This document shows, piece by piece, positions 52,487 through 61,902 of a DNA stretch of 64,000 bases. Positions within the stretch are counted from its first letter, which is position 1; the number at the start of each line of letters is the position of its first letter. Origin of the DNA: Rhodoferax sp. GTDB lineage: Bacteria; Pseudomonadota; Gammaproteobacteria; Burkholderiales; Burkholderiaceae_C. The translations under genes and the position numbers were made by a program. The notes under the pieces were generated by a model. It was not told the origin of the DNA. It saw only the letters and a program-made list of their open reading frames with translations, and did no database searches. Location: the NCBI GenBank assembly GCA_024236015.1, contig JACKLK010000006.1, forward strand, positions 186,001 to 250,000. The letters are read 5' to 3'.

Positions 52487-52492
52487 ACCCGC

Positions 52493-53545
52493 ATGCGCGA
52501 GACCGAGGCGCCGGTACTGGCGGCCAGCTACTTCGACGGCACCCATGGCCGCGCGCAGCCGGTCGAGCTGCAACGGGTCGACGAGGACCTGCTGCTGCGC
52601 GGCGACGGGTTCGAACGCCGGATACCGGCGGGCGAACTGCAATGGCCCGAACCCGGTCTGCATGGCGTGCGGGTACTGCATCTGGCGCGCGGCGGCGCGA
52701 TCCAGTGTGCCGATGGCGCCGCCTGGGACACCTGGGCCCGCGCCAGTGGTCATCGCCCCGGGCTGGCCGTGCGCATGCAGGGCAGCTGGCGCTGGGTGCT
52801 GGCCAGCGTGGCCACGCTCGTGGTGCTCGCGGTCGCGCTGCAGCGCTGGGGGCTTCCGGCTCTGGCCGGGCTGGTCGTCGCGGCCACGCCGGTGTCGGTC
52901 GACCTGGTCATCGGCGAGACCGCGCTGGCCAGCCTGGACCGGCTCATGCTGCGGCCCAGCGAACTGCCGCCCGCGCGACAGGCGGCCCTGCGCACGGCCT
53001 TCCGGCGGGTCGCCGCCGCACAGCCACCGGGCACGGTGCCACACTGGCAGCTGGAATTTCGCGGCAGCCGGATCGGCCCCAACGCGTTCGCATTGCCGGG
53101 CGGCACCATCATCATGACGGACGAACTGGCGACCATGTTCCGCGACGACGAACCGGTCCTGATGGGGGTGCTGGCCCATGAACTGGGGCACGTCGAGCAC
53201 CGGCACGGCCTGCGCTTGCTGGTGCAGGGCGCGGTGCTGTCGGGTGTCGCCGCTGTCGTGTTCGGCGACTTCAGCTCCTGGTTCGCCGCCGCACCCGCGG
53301 CATTGGGGCATGCCAGTTATTCGCGCGCCGCCGAGCGCGAGGCCGACCAGGCGTCGGCGCGCATGCTCAACGCCGCCGGGATATCGCCACTGGTGATGCT
53401 GCGCTTTTTCGAGCAGATGCATCGCCGCCGTGGCGACTCGGCCGGGTCGGACGGCGACAGCGCATGGAGCGGCATCTCCATCGCGTCGCACCCGGCCGAC
53501 GCCGAACGCATCCGGCTGTTCCGCGCCGCCGCGGGCAGCCGTTGA
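52493..53545 (+). CDS. M48 family metallopeptidase, membrane-anchored
   Basis: A 350-residue zinc peptidase. A cytoplasmic N-terminal domain of about 95 residues precedes a membrane pair near residues 100-135. The zinc motif HELGH is at 229-233 and the third ligand is the Glu in AAEREADQAS. A second hydrophobic stretch follows the motif (VQGAVLSGVAAVVFG). The C-terminus ISIASHPADAERI is the usual M48 SHP block. The soluble active site likely faces the periplasm. It is co-transcribed with the DUF898 gene. Confidence 0.9.
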   Translation: MRETEAPVLAASYFDGTHGRAQPVELQRVDEDLLLRGDGFERRIPAGELQWPEPGLHGVRVLHLARGGAIQCADGAAWDTWARASGHRPGLAVRMQGSWRWVLASVATLVVLAVALQRWGLPALAGLVVAATPVSVDLVIGETALASLDRLMLRPSELPPARQAALRTAFRRVAAAQPPGTVPHWQLEFRGSRIGPNAFALPGGTIIMTDELATMFRDDEPVLMGVLAHELGHVEHRHGLRLLVQGAVLSGVAAVVFGDFSSWFAAAPAALGHASYSRAAEREADQASARMLNAAGISPLVMLRFFEQMHRRRGDSAGSDGDSAWSGISIASHPADAERIRLFRAAAGSR

Positions 53546-53805
53546 CGCCGGGCTTGCCGCTCCCAGCGCCTGGCGGCGCACGCGCCCGACACGCCAGCCG
53601 CGATGCCGGTTGCGCGGCCCGGGCCACCGTCGCGATGGCTAGAATTCCCGACATCCGGCGCGCGTGTGCGCCTGCGGTCCCGGCCGCCTGCGGCACCGTG
53701 CGGGCGACGCGATCGCAGGGGCGCGGCGAGTCGTTGTTGTGGTTGTATTCACCTGCTGCGTGGTTCCGGTCTGCCGCAGCACATGGCGAACTGGAAAGGG
53801 GTCCG

Positions 53806-54618
53806 ATGCCAGGGATTGCGCGCGTCACCGTCGAGGACATCGAGGTCCACTTCGAAGGCGATCATCCGCATACGGTCGTCATGCTGCATGGCTGGCCGGA
53901 CACCTATCGGCTCTGGGACGCGACGGTCGAGGCACTCAAGGACCGGTATTGCTGCGTGCGTTTCACGCTGCCGGGTTTCGACATCCAGGCCGATCCGCGT
54001 GCGACCTCGCTCGACGACATGTGCGAGTGGCTGCTGACGGTGGTCGACCAGGTCAGTCCCGGCCTGCCGGTCACCTTGCTGCTGCATGACTGGGGCTGCA
54101 TCTTCGGCTACGAGTTCGCTGCGCGCCATCCCGCGCGGGTCGCCCGCATCGTTGCCGTCGACATCGGCGACCACAATTCCGGCGCGCTGGGCCGGTCCAT
54201 GACGGCGAGCCAGCGCGCCCAGGTGTTCGGTTACCAGTTCTGGCTGGCGCTGGCGTGGAAGATCGGTGGCGCCGCGGGCAACTGGATGACGCGGCGCATG
54301 GCGCGGGCCCTGGGGTGCCGCACCGATCCGGCCACGATCGGCTGGCAGATGAACTATCCGTATGCGATGCGCTGGTTCGGCACGGTCGGTGGCCTGTCCC
54401 GCACCGCGCCGGTGCGACCGGCCTGCCCGATGCTGTATGTCTACGGCACGCGCAAGCCGTTCATGTTCCATTCGCCCGGCTGGCTGGACTGGGTCCGTGC
54501 GCAACCGGGCAACGAGGTGCAGGCCTTGCCCACCGGGCACTGGGTCATGCTGCACAAGCCCGAGGCGTTCCACCGCTGCGTGGCCGGCTGGCTCGGCGCG
54601 TCCGACCCTGCGCGCTGA
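53806..54618 (+). CDS. Alpha/beta hydrolase, epoxide hydrolase / dehalogenase-like
   Basis: A 270-residue hydrolase starting at ATG 53806 after AAAGGGG. The nucleophile position is aspartate, Asp95 in LLHDWGCIFG, as in epoxide hydrolases and haloalkane dehalogenases. The oxyanion residues are in MLHGWPDTYRLW, and the base may be the His of PTGHWVMLHKP. The lid region is short. An in-frame ATG at 53638 would add 56 residues of poor quality, so it was not used. The preceding 260-base gap (53546-53805) shows no clear structure. It converges with the DUF1254 operon 12 bases away. Confidence 0.86.
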   Translation: MPGIARVTVEDIEVHFEGDHPHTVVMLHGWPDTYRLWDATVEALKDRYCCVRFTLPGFDIQADPRATSLDDMCEWLLTVVDQVSPGLPVTLLLHDWGCIFGYEFAARHPARVARIVAVDIGDHNSGALGRSMTASQRAQVFGYQFWLALAWKIGGAAGNWMTRRMARALGCRTDPATIGWQMNYPYAMRWFGTVGGLSRTAPVRPACPMLYVYGTRKPFMFHSPGWLDWVRAQPGNEVQALPTGHWVMLHKPEAFHRCVAGWLGASDPAR

Positions 54619-54630
54619 GCATCATGGACG

Positions 54631-56031
54631 TCAGTCCGGCCGCCGTTGCGGGTCGGGCAGCCGGTAGCGCCCGTCGAGCATCTCCGGGCGCGGCAGGTAG
54701 GCACGCAGGCACAGGAAGAACCGGTCCTCGGGTGCCGGCAGCCAGTTGGCCCGCTGCGCCGCGTCCAGCGGCGCGTGGTGCGCGATGGTGATGCTCAAGC
54801 CGCCATCGGCATCGAACACCAGGCCGGCCGTGCGGTCGCCGACGGAATAACGCTCGATCGGATTGGGCACCAGGAAATAGTCGCTGGCGCGGTACAAGGT
54901 GATGGACCAGAACGCGTCCACCGGCGGCAACTGTCCGGGGGCGAACCGGATCGTGTAGCGGTGGGCGCCGCTGAGCAGCTCGCCCGCCGCATCGGTCTCG
55001 CAACGGGGATACGCGGCCTCGCGCGTCTCCAGCGCACCGATCGACTGGCGCGAGATGAAGGCCCGCAGCAGCAGGTCGTCGCCGAAACTCTGGCCGAGCC
55101 GGATCGGATGGCGCCAGCCCTCCGATGTGCCGGTGCCGGCCATGCCGAACACCTGCTGCTCGGGGCTGTCGAGAAGTTGCTGCGCGCGCGTGCACGCATG
55201 GGCCAGGGCCGCGCTTGCGTGCGGCGAAACCACGGCATCTGCATCGGCGCCGATACCCAGCGCGCGGAACTGCGCGAACAGGCCGGCATGGCGAGCCGGT
55301 GGCGGGCAGGCTCGCAAGGCGTCGTTGACCATGGCCACGAATCGCTCGACCGAGAAGGGCGCGCGCGGCGCAAAGCGGCTGTCGAAACGCCGCGCCGGGC
55401 TGTTGCGGCCGGCACGCCAGTCGTCCAGCGTCTGCATCCGGAACCGATCCTGCAGTTCGTTGACCGCGGGAACGTCGGCGGGACCGTCCACCAGCACCCG
55501 GCCGATGATCCAGACCCAGTGCGTGTCGCTGCGCAGGTGGCGGCCCGCGGCCCGGTGTTCGGCCGGCAGTTCGCCGTCCCAGTCCGGTCCGCAGACCAGC
55601 ACCGACCCGGCGCCGTTGCCGGTGGTCCGGGTGCCGACATGGGCGAACGGATTGGTGTAATAGTCGAGCAGGCCCAGCACGTAGTAGCGGCTGCCGGTGT
55701 CCGGCAGGGTGATCACCAGCGGTCCGGCCGACAGGTCCAGCCAGGCGTTGACATACAAGGTATCGTTGTTGGGCATCACGACGCGGCTCTTGCCGGCGGT
55801 GAGCAGTTCGCGCTCGCAGGTGAACAGATTGCACCAGCGTTCGGTGCTCTCGGGGCTGGTGCCGGCATAACCCAGGCCCGGCGCCTTGCGCGCCGAGGTG
55901 GCCGCGCGCATGCGCTGCATTTCATACAGTGGCCAGCAGGCGATGCAGGCCTGCAGTGCCAGGGCCTGCAAATAGTCGTCGCGGGGTGTGGTTTCGGCGG
56001 CGCTCGCCGTCGCGGGATCGTTCATGGTCAT
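54631..56031 (-). CDS. DUF1254/DUF1214 domain-containing protein (copy 2)
   Basis: A 466-residue protein with the DUF1254 half first (SRVVMPNNDTLYVNAWLDLSAGPLVI, where PNNDTLY is the family pattern) and the DUF1214 half last (PPVDAFWSITLY, NPIERYSVGDR). No signal peptide is obvious, which is unusual because many family members are exported. It starts 3 bases after its paralogue and closes a four-gene minus-strand operon. Function is unknown for the family. The repeated use of the WLPAPEDRFFLCLRAYLP end in both copies shows a recent tandem origin. Confidence 0.88.
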   Translation of the reverse strand: MTMNDPATASAAETTPRDDYLQALALQACIACWPLYEMQRMRAATSARKAPGLGYAGTSPESTERWCNLFTCERELLTAGKSRVVMPNNDTLYVNAWLDLSAGPLVITLPDTGSRYYVLGLLDYYTNPFAHVGTRTTGNGAGSVLVCGPDWDGELPAEHRAAGRHLRSDTHWVWIIGRVLVDGPADVPAVNELQDRFRMQTLDDWRAGRNSPARRFDSRFAPRAPFSVERFVAMVNDALRACPPPARHAGLFAQFRALGIGADADAVVSPHASAALAHACTRAQQLLDSPEQQVFGMAGTGTSEGWRHPIRLGQSFGDDLLLRAFISRQSIGALETREAAYPRCETDAAGELLSGAHRYTIRFAPGQLPPVDAFWSITLYRASDYFLVPNPIERYSVGDRTAGLVFDADGGLSITIAHHAPLDAAQRANWLPAPEDRFFLCLRAYLPRPEMLDGRYRLPDPQRRPD

Positions 56032-56034
56032 GGG

Positions 56035-57438
56035 TCAGTGGTTCTGGCGTTGCAGCGGCGGAATGCGCCAGGTGCCGGCCTCCTGGCGCGGCACGTACAT
56101 GCGCAGGATCAGGTAGAAGCGATCGGCCGGTGCCGGCAGCCAGTTGCGCGTATCGGCGGGAGTGGCATGGCCGATGCGCAGCGTCAGGCCGCCGTCGGGA
56201 TCTCGGACCAGGCCCGGTGTCCGGTCTCCGATCGAAAACCGCCGCATCACATTGGGGTACAGGAAACGGTCGGCCGCATACAGGGTGATGGACCAGAACG
56301 CGTCGACCGGCGGCAGGTCGCCCGTCTCGAAACGCATCAGGTAGTCCTGCCGGCCGTCGAGCGCCTGCCGGTCGGCGTCGAAGTCGGCCATGGCGTAGAT
56401 GGCTTCGTCGCTGGTCAGGCCGCCCAATCCCTTGTAGGCGACGGCTGCGCGCATCAGGTAGTTGGTGCCGTAGTTGCCCATGGCCAGGTTGGACGCCCAG
56501 GGCTTGGCGACCTGGCTGCGCGAGGCCTGCTCGAGCAGCGAGGCTGCGTCCTGCAGTCCCCGCGTCAGTCCGTCGCGCAGCGGTGCGTCCAGGTGCGACC
56601 AGTCGAACTGGCGGGAGGCGACCAGCCGGGCGCGTCCGAACCAGTCCGCCAGTCCGCGATCGGCGGCGGGCAGGTCGGCGTCGGCCAGGCACTGGCACAG
56701 GTTGGTGAAGAATGCGGCGGCAATGGCCGGGGCGTCGGCGGGGCGGTGTGCCAGGGCGGCCATCGTGTCTTCCACCGGTCCGAACCACTGTTGCGCCGCC
56801 GCTGGCCGGGCGCCGATGTCCGTGCCGGGCGGGCAGTCGAGGCGGATGGCGTCCTGCAACGCGCGCGCCGCCGGCGCGTCGGACGCGTCGCCGACGACGA
56901 TGCGGCCGATCAGCCAGACCAGGTCGGTCGGTGCGGTGATGGTGCGGGTCGCCGCGGGCCATGCGGGGTCCGCCGGGGTGTTGGGGCCCACCAGCAGCAC
57001 CGTCTCGCCATCGGCGGGACTTGTGCGCAGGCCCGGATTGGCGAAATTGTTGGTCCAGGCGTCGTAGAGCGCCAGCACGAAATAACGGCGGTCGTGGCGC
57101 GCCGATGCGGGCACGTGCAGCAGGCGCGGGCCGTTGGCCAGGTTGATCCAGCCTGTCGTGTACAGCAGGTCGTTGGCGGGCGTGACGATGTCGCGGTCCT
57201 CGTCGGTGGCGGCACGGCGCATGGCGTGCAGCCGATCGATGTCGGCATGCCAGGCTGCCGCGTCGCCGTCCGAGCGCATGGTCTGCAGGCGGCAGGTGCG
57301 CATGGTCTCGACCAGCGGATACCCCCAGATGAATGCGGCCATGCCGATGGACCGGCCCAGGGCCTGGCGCGGGTCGGCGCCCGGGCAGCCGCCGTCGGTC
57401 GCCGGTGCTGCCGATGTCGTGGTGGTGGATGTGGTCAT
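56035..57438 (-). CDS. DUF1254/DUF1214 domain-containing protein (copy 1)
   Basis: A 467-residue paralogue of the next gene with the same two domains: DIVTPANDLLYTTGWINLANGP in the first half and PPVDAFWSITLYAADRFLYPN in the second, ending near WLPAPADRFYLILRMYVP. The PNND of copy 2 is PAND here, so the two have diverged at the presumed active or binding site. It overlaps the acyl-CoA synthetase gene by 4 bases. No signal peptide is visible. Confidence 0.88.
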   Translation of the reverse strand: MTTSTTTTSAAPATDGGCPGADPRQALGRSIGMAAFIWGYPLVETMRTCRLQTMRSDGDAAAWHADIDRLHAMRRAATDEDRDIVTPANDLLYTTGWINLANGPRLLHVPASARHDRRYFVLALYDAWTNNFANPGLRTSPADGETVLLVGPNTPADPAWPAATRTITAPTDLVWLIGRIVVGDASDAPAARALQDAIRLDCPPGTDIGARPAAAQQWFGPVEDTMAALAHRPADAPAIAAAFFTNLCQCLADADLPAADRGLADWFGRARLVASRQFDWSHLDAPLRDGLTRGLQDAASLLEQASRSQVAKPWASNLAMGNYGTNYLMRAAVAYKGLGGLTSDEAIYAMADFDADRQALDGRQDYLMRFETGDLPPVDAFWSITLYAADRFLYPNVMRRFSIGDRTPGLVRDPDGGLTLRIGHATPADTRNWLPAPADRFYLILRMYVPRQEAGTWRIPPLQRQNH

Positions 57439-59585
57439 GCGTTCACTCCCGGCCGCGGATCGCGGCCGACGACGACGGCGTCGACCGCGCAGCCGCCGCC
57501 GCTGCCGGCGGGCAACGCGATGAAGGGATTGATGTCGATGCTGTCCAGTGTGTCACCGGCGGCCACCGCCAGCTGCGACAACGCCACCAGGTTGTCGGCC
57601 AGGAATTCCAGGTCGACCGGCGCACGACCGCGTGCGCCGCTGAGCAATCCGTAGCCCTTGACGCTGCGGATCATGTCCAGCGCCTGTGCGCGATCGACCG
57701 GCGCCGAATGCACGGCGACGTCGCCCAGCAGTTCGACGAAAACGCCGCCCAGGCCGAACACCACGATCGGGCCGAACACCGGATCCCGCCGCGCACCCAG
57801 GATGCATTCGACACCACCGCTGACCATCGGCGCCACCAGCACGCCGTCGACATGCGCCTCGGGCGCATTGCGCCGCACGGTCGCCATCATGGTGTCGAAC
57901 GCGGCGGCGACCGCGTCGGCATCGCGCAGCCCCAGCGCCACGCCGCCGATGTCCGATTTGTGCAGGATGTCCTTCGACACGATCTTGAGCACCACGGGCT
58001 GCGCCATGTCGGCTGCGGCCGCCTGTGCGTCGGCGGCGCAGGTGACCACCCGGTGCCGGCCTGCGGCGATACCGGCGGCGGCCAGCGTGGCCAGTGCCTG
58101 CGGCTCGGATTGCGCACCCGGCGGCAGGGGCGCGGTTGCATCGCTGCGCCGGGGTGGGGCGATGTCGGTGCGGGCAAACGCCTCGGAGAAGGCCGTCAGC
58201 GCGGCCATCGTGCGCACGGCTTCGGCCGGTTCGTCGAACACCAGGCAACCCATGGCCTCCACCGTGCGGCGTCGTTCGGGCGACAACAGCGTGCTGAGCG
58301 CCAGCAGCTTGTCGGGATAGTCGCGCCGCAGGTTGGTCACCAGCGATTCGAGCACCGGCCAGAATACCGGCGACGTGCCGGCAGCCGCGAGAAAGCCGAT
58401 CCAGCTGCCGTAGTGGCCACCGTCGAGCATCAGCCGCGCCGTGCGTTCGATCAGGCTGGTGTCGTTGGTCACCTGGCCGGTGATGTCGACCGGATTGGCC
58501 GGGCTGGCGAACGGCACCCAGGTGCGGATCGTCTCCTGCGCCGCTGCCGGCATGGGCCGCACGTCGAGGCCGCTGTCATGCGCCTGGTCGGCCATCAGGA
58601 CGCCGACACCACCCGAGAGCGTGAACAGGCCGATCGTGCGGTCCGGTGGCAAGGTCGCAATGCTCGCGCTGGCCGCGATGCCGAAGAACTCGCCGATGTC
58701 GCGTGCGCGGTGCACGCCGTATTCGCGGAATACCGCGTCGTAGACCGCGTCGTCGCCCGCCAGCGCCGCCGTATGGCTGGCGGCGGCCTGGGCACCGATC
58801 GCGGTACGCCCGACCTTGACGATCACCACCGGCTTCTTCGCGGCGTGGGCCGCGGCCAGTGCACGGCGCAGCTTGAAGCCGTCGCGGCATCCTTCCATGT
58901 AGCCCATGATGACGCGCGTCTGCGGATCGTGCGCGAGCCACTCCAGGCAGTCGGCGAAGTCGAGATCCGACTCGTTGCCGGTGGTGATCCACTGCGACAG
59001 TCCGATGGCGCGGTCGCGTGCCAGCGCGTACGCATAACCACCGAAGGCGCCGGACTGGCTGACCAGGCCGATGTGGCCGGGCGCCACCCGGCCGGACCGC
59101 GGCGCTGGCGAGAAGGTGGCATAGGCGCCAGCGCGGATGTTCATGAAGCCCAGGCAGTTGGGGCCCAGCAGGCGAATGCCGGCCGCACGCGCCTTGTCGG
59201 CCAGGTGGACCTGGGCCGTGGCGCCTTCGGCACCGATTTCCGCGTATCCGGACGTGAACAGCACCACGCCGTGCACGCCGGCGGCAATGGCATCGTCGAG
59301 TGCCGCCGATACCCGGCTGGCCGGCACGGCGAAGATCGCGACGTCGACCGGCGCACCGATGGCACGCAGCGAGGGGTAGGCGGTGAGGCCCTGGATCATG
59401 CCGCCCTTGGGGTTGACCGGGTAGATCGCACCGGCAAAGCCGAATTGCCGGTGGAAGTCGACCGGAATGCCGCCGATCTTGGTGGCGGTGTCCGATGCCC
59501 CGACGATGGCCACCGAGCGGGGCGAAAAAATCGTGCTCAGGGCCTCGAAGCGTTGCTGTGCCTGGACGTCGGGGAATGCCGGCAT
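57435..59585 (-). CDS. Acetate-CoA ligase (ADP-forming) family acyl-CoA synthetase
   Basis: A 716-residue fusion of the alpha and beta halves of NDP-forming acyl-CoA synthetase. The CoA-binding Rossmann domain (SVAIVGASDTATKIGG, then VFAVPASRV) comes first. The succinyl-CoA-ligase-like flavodoxin domain follows with SQSGAFGG near residue 180. The ATP-grasp beta part covers about 490-716 (PVVLKIVSKDILHKSDIGGV). The start at 59585 follows CAGGAGACACC. The enzyme would activate a carboxylic acid to its CoA thioester or make ATP from one. It lies between the arylsulfatase gene and the DUF1254 pair in one operon. Confidence 0.91.
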   Translation of the reverse strand: MPAFPDVQAQQRFEALSTIFSPRSVAIVGASDTATKIGGIPVDFHRQFGFAGAIYPVNPKGGMIQGLTAYPSLRAIGAPVDVAIFAVPASRVSAALDDAIAAGVHGVVLFTSGYAEIGAEGATAQVHLADKARAAGIRLLGPNCLGFMNIRAGAYATFSPAPRSGRVAPGHIGLVSQSGAFGGYAYALARDRAIGLSQWITTGNESDLDFADCLEWLAHDPQTRVIMGYMEGCRDGFKLRRALAAAHAAKKPVVIVKVGRTAIGAQAAASHTAALAGDDAVYDAVFREYGVHRARDIGEFFGIAASASIATLPPDRTIGLFTLSGGVGVLMADQAHDSGLDVRPMPAAAQETIRTWVPFASPANPVDITGQVTNDTSLIERTARLMLDGGHYGSWIGFLAAAGTSPVFWPVLESLVTNLRRDYPDKLLALSTLLSPERRRTVEAMGCLVFDEPAEAVRTMAALTAFSEAFARTDIAPPRRSDATAPLPPGAQSEPQALATLAAAGIAAGRHRVVTCAADAQAAAADMAQPVVLKIVSKDILHKSDIGGVALGLRDADAVAAAFDTMMATVRRNAPEAHVDGVLVAPMVSGGVECILGARRDPVFGPIVVFGLGGVFVELLGDVAVHSAPVDRAQALDMIRSVKGYGLLSGARGRAPVDLEFLADNLVALSQLAVAAGDTLDSIDINPFIALPAGSGGGCAVDAVVVGRDPRPGVNA

Positions 59586-59608
59586 GGTGTCTCCTGTCGG
59601 TGTCGGTT

Positions 59609-61873
59609 TCATTGGCGTGCCATTTCGGTGCGCATCACGGCGCGGATCTCGCCGTGGCTGGCCTTGTCGCCGAGGTCGAACGCGACCCGGTGCAACCGGC
59701 CGGGGTAGGCGAAGGGTGCCTGGTAGTCACCGTTGACGGGGGAGGCGGCGCGGCCCAGGTCCATGCCCAGCGTGGACAACACGAACAGCAGTTTGGGAAT
59801 GGCCGCTTCGGCCACGCATGCGCCGTCCACCCGCAACGCGACCTGTGCGCCGCCGTCTTCCTGGCGCACCACGTCGAGCACCAGTGTGTGGGGGCCGGCC
59901 GTCAGCGGTGCCGTGGCCACCGCCCGGGTGTGCGTGTGGAAGCAGTTGTAGTCGAAGTGCAGGCAGCCATCGCGGACATACAAGCCGTAGCCGCTGTTGA
60001 TCGTGCCGCGATTGATCAGTGCGCCATCACCCGGGCCCTGGGGATGCGTGAGCTCGATCGTCGTGCGCCAGCCCCGGGCCGGCGAGGGGCAGGCGTCGGC
60101 CGGAATGTGCGACACCGGCGGGTAGTAGACGAAGCGCCGGCGCGCGGTCGGCATGCCCGGGCGCTGCGAGGCGCGGAACATCTCGGACGCGCCGCGGTCG
60201 TCGAGCGGCAACACACCGTGCTTCTCGGCCTCCTGCCACCACAGTGCCATCATCTTCTGCAGCCGCTCGGGTTCGGCTTGTGCCAGGTCCTTGCATTCGG
60301 AGAAGTCCTGTTCCAGGTGGTACAGCTCCCAGACATCGTCGTCGTACGGGGTGCCTGCCTTGTGCCGCGATACCGCCTTCCAGCCGTCGAGCACCAGCGC
60401 ACGGTGGCCGAACATCTCGAAATACTGCGGCCCGCGGGGGATGGCTGCCTCGGCATCGGCGAAGGTCGGCAGCAGGCTGGTTCCGTGCACCGGCATCTGT
60501 GGCACGCCGGCCACTTCGCTCGGTTGCGCAATGCCGATCGCGGCCAATACCGTGGGCGCGATGTCGATCGCATGGCAGAACTGCTTGCGGATGCTGCCGG
60601 CGTCGGCCAGGTGGCCCGGCCAGTGCACGATCAGCGGATCGCGCACGCCGCCGCCATGGGTGTTCTGCTTGTACCACTTGAGCGGGCTGTTGCCGGCCTG
60701 GGCCCATCCCCAGGGGATGTTGCTGTGGCTGTTGGGGCCGCCGATATCGTCGAGTCGCAACACCGCCGTGTCCACGTCTTCGCGGATGCCGTTGTAATAA
60801 CGTGTCCCGTTCAGGACGCCGCTGGCGCCGCCTTCCTGGCTGGCTCCGTTGTCGGACAGCAGCACGAACAAGGTGTTGTCCCAGGCGCCGAGTTGCTGCA
60901 GATGCGCGACCAGGCGGCCGATCTGGTCGTCGGTGTGCTCGAGCATGGCGGCAAAGGCCTCCTGCAGCCGGGCCGCGAAGCGTTGTTCGTTGGCGCTGAG
61001 CTCGTTCCAGGGCTTGACACCCTTGTTGCGCGGCGCCAGTTCGGTGTCGGGCGGGATGACGCCCAACTGCTTCTGGCGTGCGAACCAGGCCTCGCGTTCG
61101 ACGTCCCAGCCGGCGTCGAAACGGCCACGGTATTTGTCGAGGTAACTTTGCGGCGCCTGGTGCGGCGCATGCATGGCGCCGAAGGCCAGGTACAGGAAGA
61201 AGGGTCTTTCCGGTACCAGCGAGCGGAGGTCGCGGATGAATCCGCTGGCCTGGTCCACCACGTCCTCGGAGAAGTGGTAACCCTCGGCGGGAGAACGCGG
61301 CTGCGGCACCGCATGGTTGTCGCAGATCAGTTCGGGCGAGAACTGGTCGCTTTCCCCGTTGAGAAACCCGTAGAAGCGGTCGAAGCCGCGTTGCAGCGGC
61401 CAGTTGGTGAAGGGGCCTGCGGCCGAACATTCGGCCATCGGTGCCAGGTGCCACTTGCCGGCGGCGTAGGTGGCGTAACCGTTGTCGCGCAACACCTCGG
61501 CCAGCGTCGCGGCGGATTTGGGGATCGCGCCGCGCATGTTCGGGAACCCGGTGTCGAAGTTGGAGATGCTGCGCATGCCCACGGTGTGGTGGTTGCGGCC
61601 GGTCAACAGGCAGGCGCGCGTCGGTGAGCACAGTGCGGTGGTGTGAAAGCCGGTGTAGCGCAGGCCCTTGGCTGCGATCGCGTCGATGTTCGGCGTCGCC
61701 ATCGTCGAGCCGTAGCAGCCCAGGTGCGAGTAGCCGGTGTCGTCCAGCACCACCACGACCACGTTCGGCGCGCCAGGTGGAACCACGGTGGGCGGCCACC
61801 AGGGCTCGGATTGCTGGTAGGTACGGCCGATGCGGCCGCCGAAACTGGCGTCGTGCGCAGGGTGCTGGGTCAT
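59609..61873 (-). CDS. Arylsulfatase (third sulfatase)
   Basis: A 754-residue enzyme. The formylglycine site CSPTR has Cys82 and continues ACLLTGR; VVVLDDTGYSHLGCYG and a later SDNGAS complete the metal site. It resembles Pseudomonas/Mycobacterium AtsA-like arylsulfatases with a long C-terminal lectin-like region (residues about 560-750, rich in beta strands such as HTLVLDVVRQEDGGAQVALRVDG). No cleavable signal is seen. It is the first gene after the twin TetR operators and heads the operon with the acyl-CoA synthetase and the two DUF1254 genes. Confidence 0.9.
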   Translation of the reverse strand: MTQHPAHDASFGGRIGRTYQQSEPWWPPTVVPPGAPNVVVVVLDDTGYSHLGCYGSTMATPNIDAIAAKGLRYTGFHTTALCSPTRACLLTGRNHHTVGMRSISNFDTGFPNMRGAIPKSAATLAEVLRDNGYATYAAGKWHLAPMAECSAAGPFTNWPLQRGFDRFYGFLNGESDQFSPELICDNHAVPQPRSPAEGYHFSEDVVDQASGFIRDLRSLVPERPFFLYLAFGAMHAPHQAPQSYLDKYRGRFDAGWDVEREAWFARQKQLGVIPPDTELAPRNKGVKPWNELSANEQRFAARLQEAFAAMLEHTDDQIGRLVAHLQQLGAWDNTLFVLLSDNGASQEGGASGVLNGTRYYNGIREDVDTAVLRLDDIGGPNSHSNIPWGWAQAGNSPLKWYKQNTHGGGVRDPLIVHWPGHLADAGSIRKQFCHAIDIAPTVLAAIGIAQPSEVAGVPQMPVHGTSLLPTFADAEAAIPRGPQYFEMFGHRALVLDGWKAVSRHKAGTPYDDDVWELYHLEQDFSECKDLAQAEPERLQKMMALWWQEAEKHGVLPLDDRGASEMFRASQRPGMPTARRRFVYYPPVSHIPADACPSPARGWRTTIELTHPQGPGDGALINRGTINSGYGLYVRDGCLHFDYNCFHTHTRAVATAPLTAGPHTLVLDVVRQEDGGAQVALRVDGACVAEAAIPKLLFVLSTLGMDLGRAASPVNGDYQAPFAYPGRLHRVAFDLGDKASHGEIRAVMRTEMARQ

Positions 61874-61902
61874 GGTGCCGTCGATTCCGGTTGCAGTGGG
61901 GC

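Noticed and set aside
53638..53805. N-terminal extension of the epoxide hydrolase-like protein
   Set aside because: The added 56 residues are Arg/Ala/Cys-rich without secondary-structure pattern, while AAAGGGG sits correctly before ATG 53806.
54646..57654. 1002-codon open frame on the plus strand
   Set aside because: It is antisense to both DUF1254 genes, which have family motifs and proper starts; its product is low-complexity Gly/Arg/Gln/Val and matches nothing.
57333..59708. 791-codon plus-strand frame opposite the acyl-CoA synthetase
   Set aside because: The synthetase on the minus strand has a full CoA-binding and ATP-grasp layout; the opposite frame is compositional noise.
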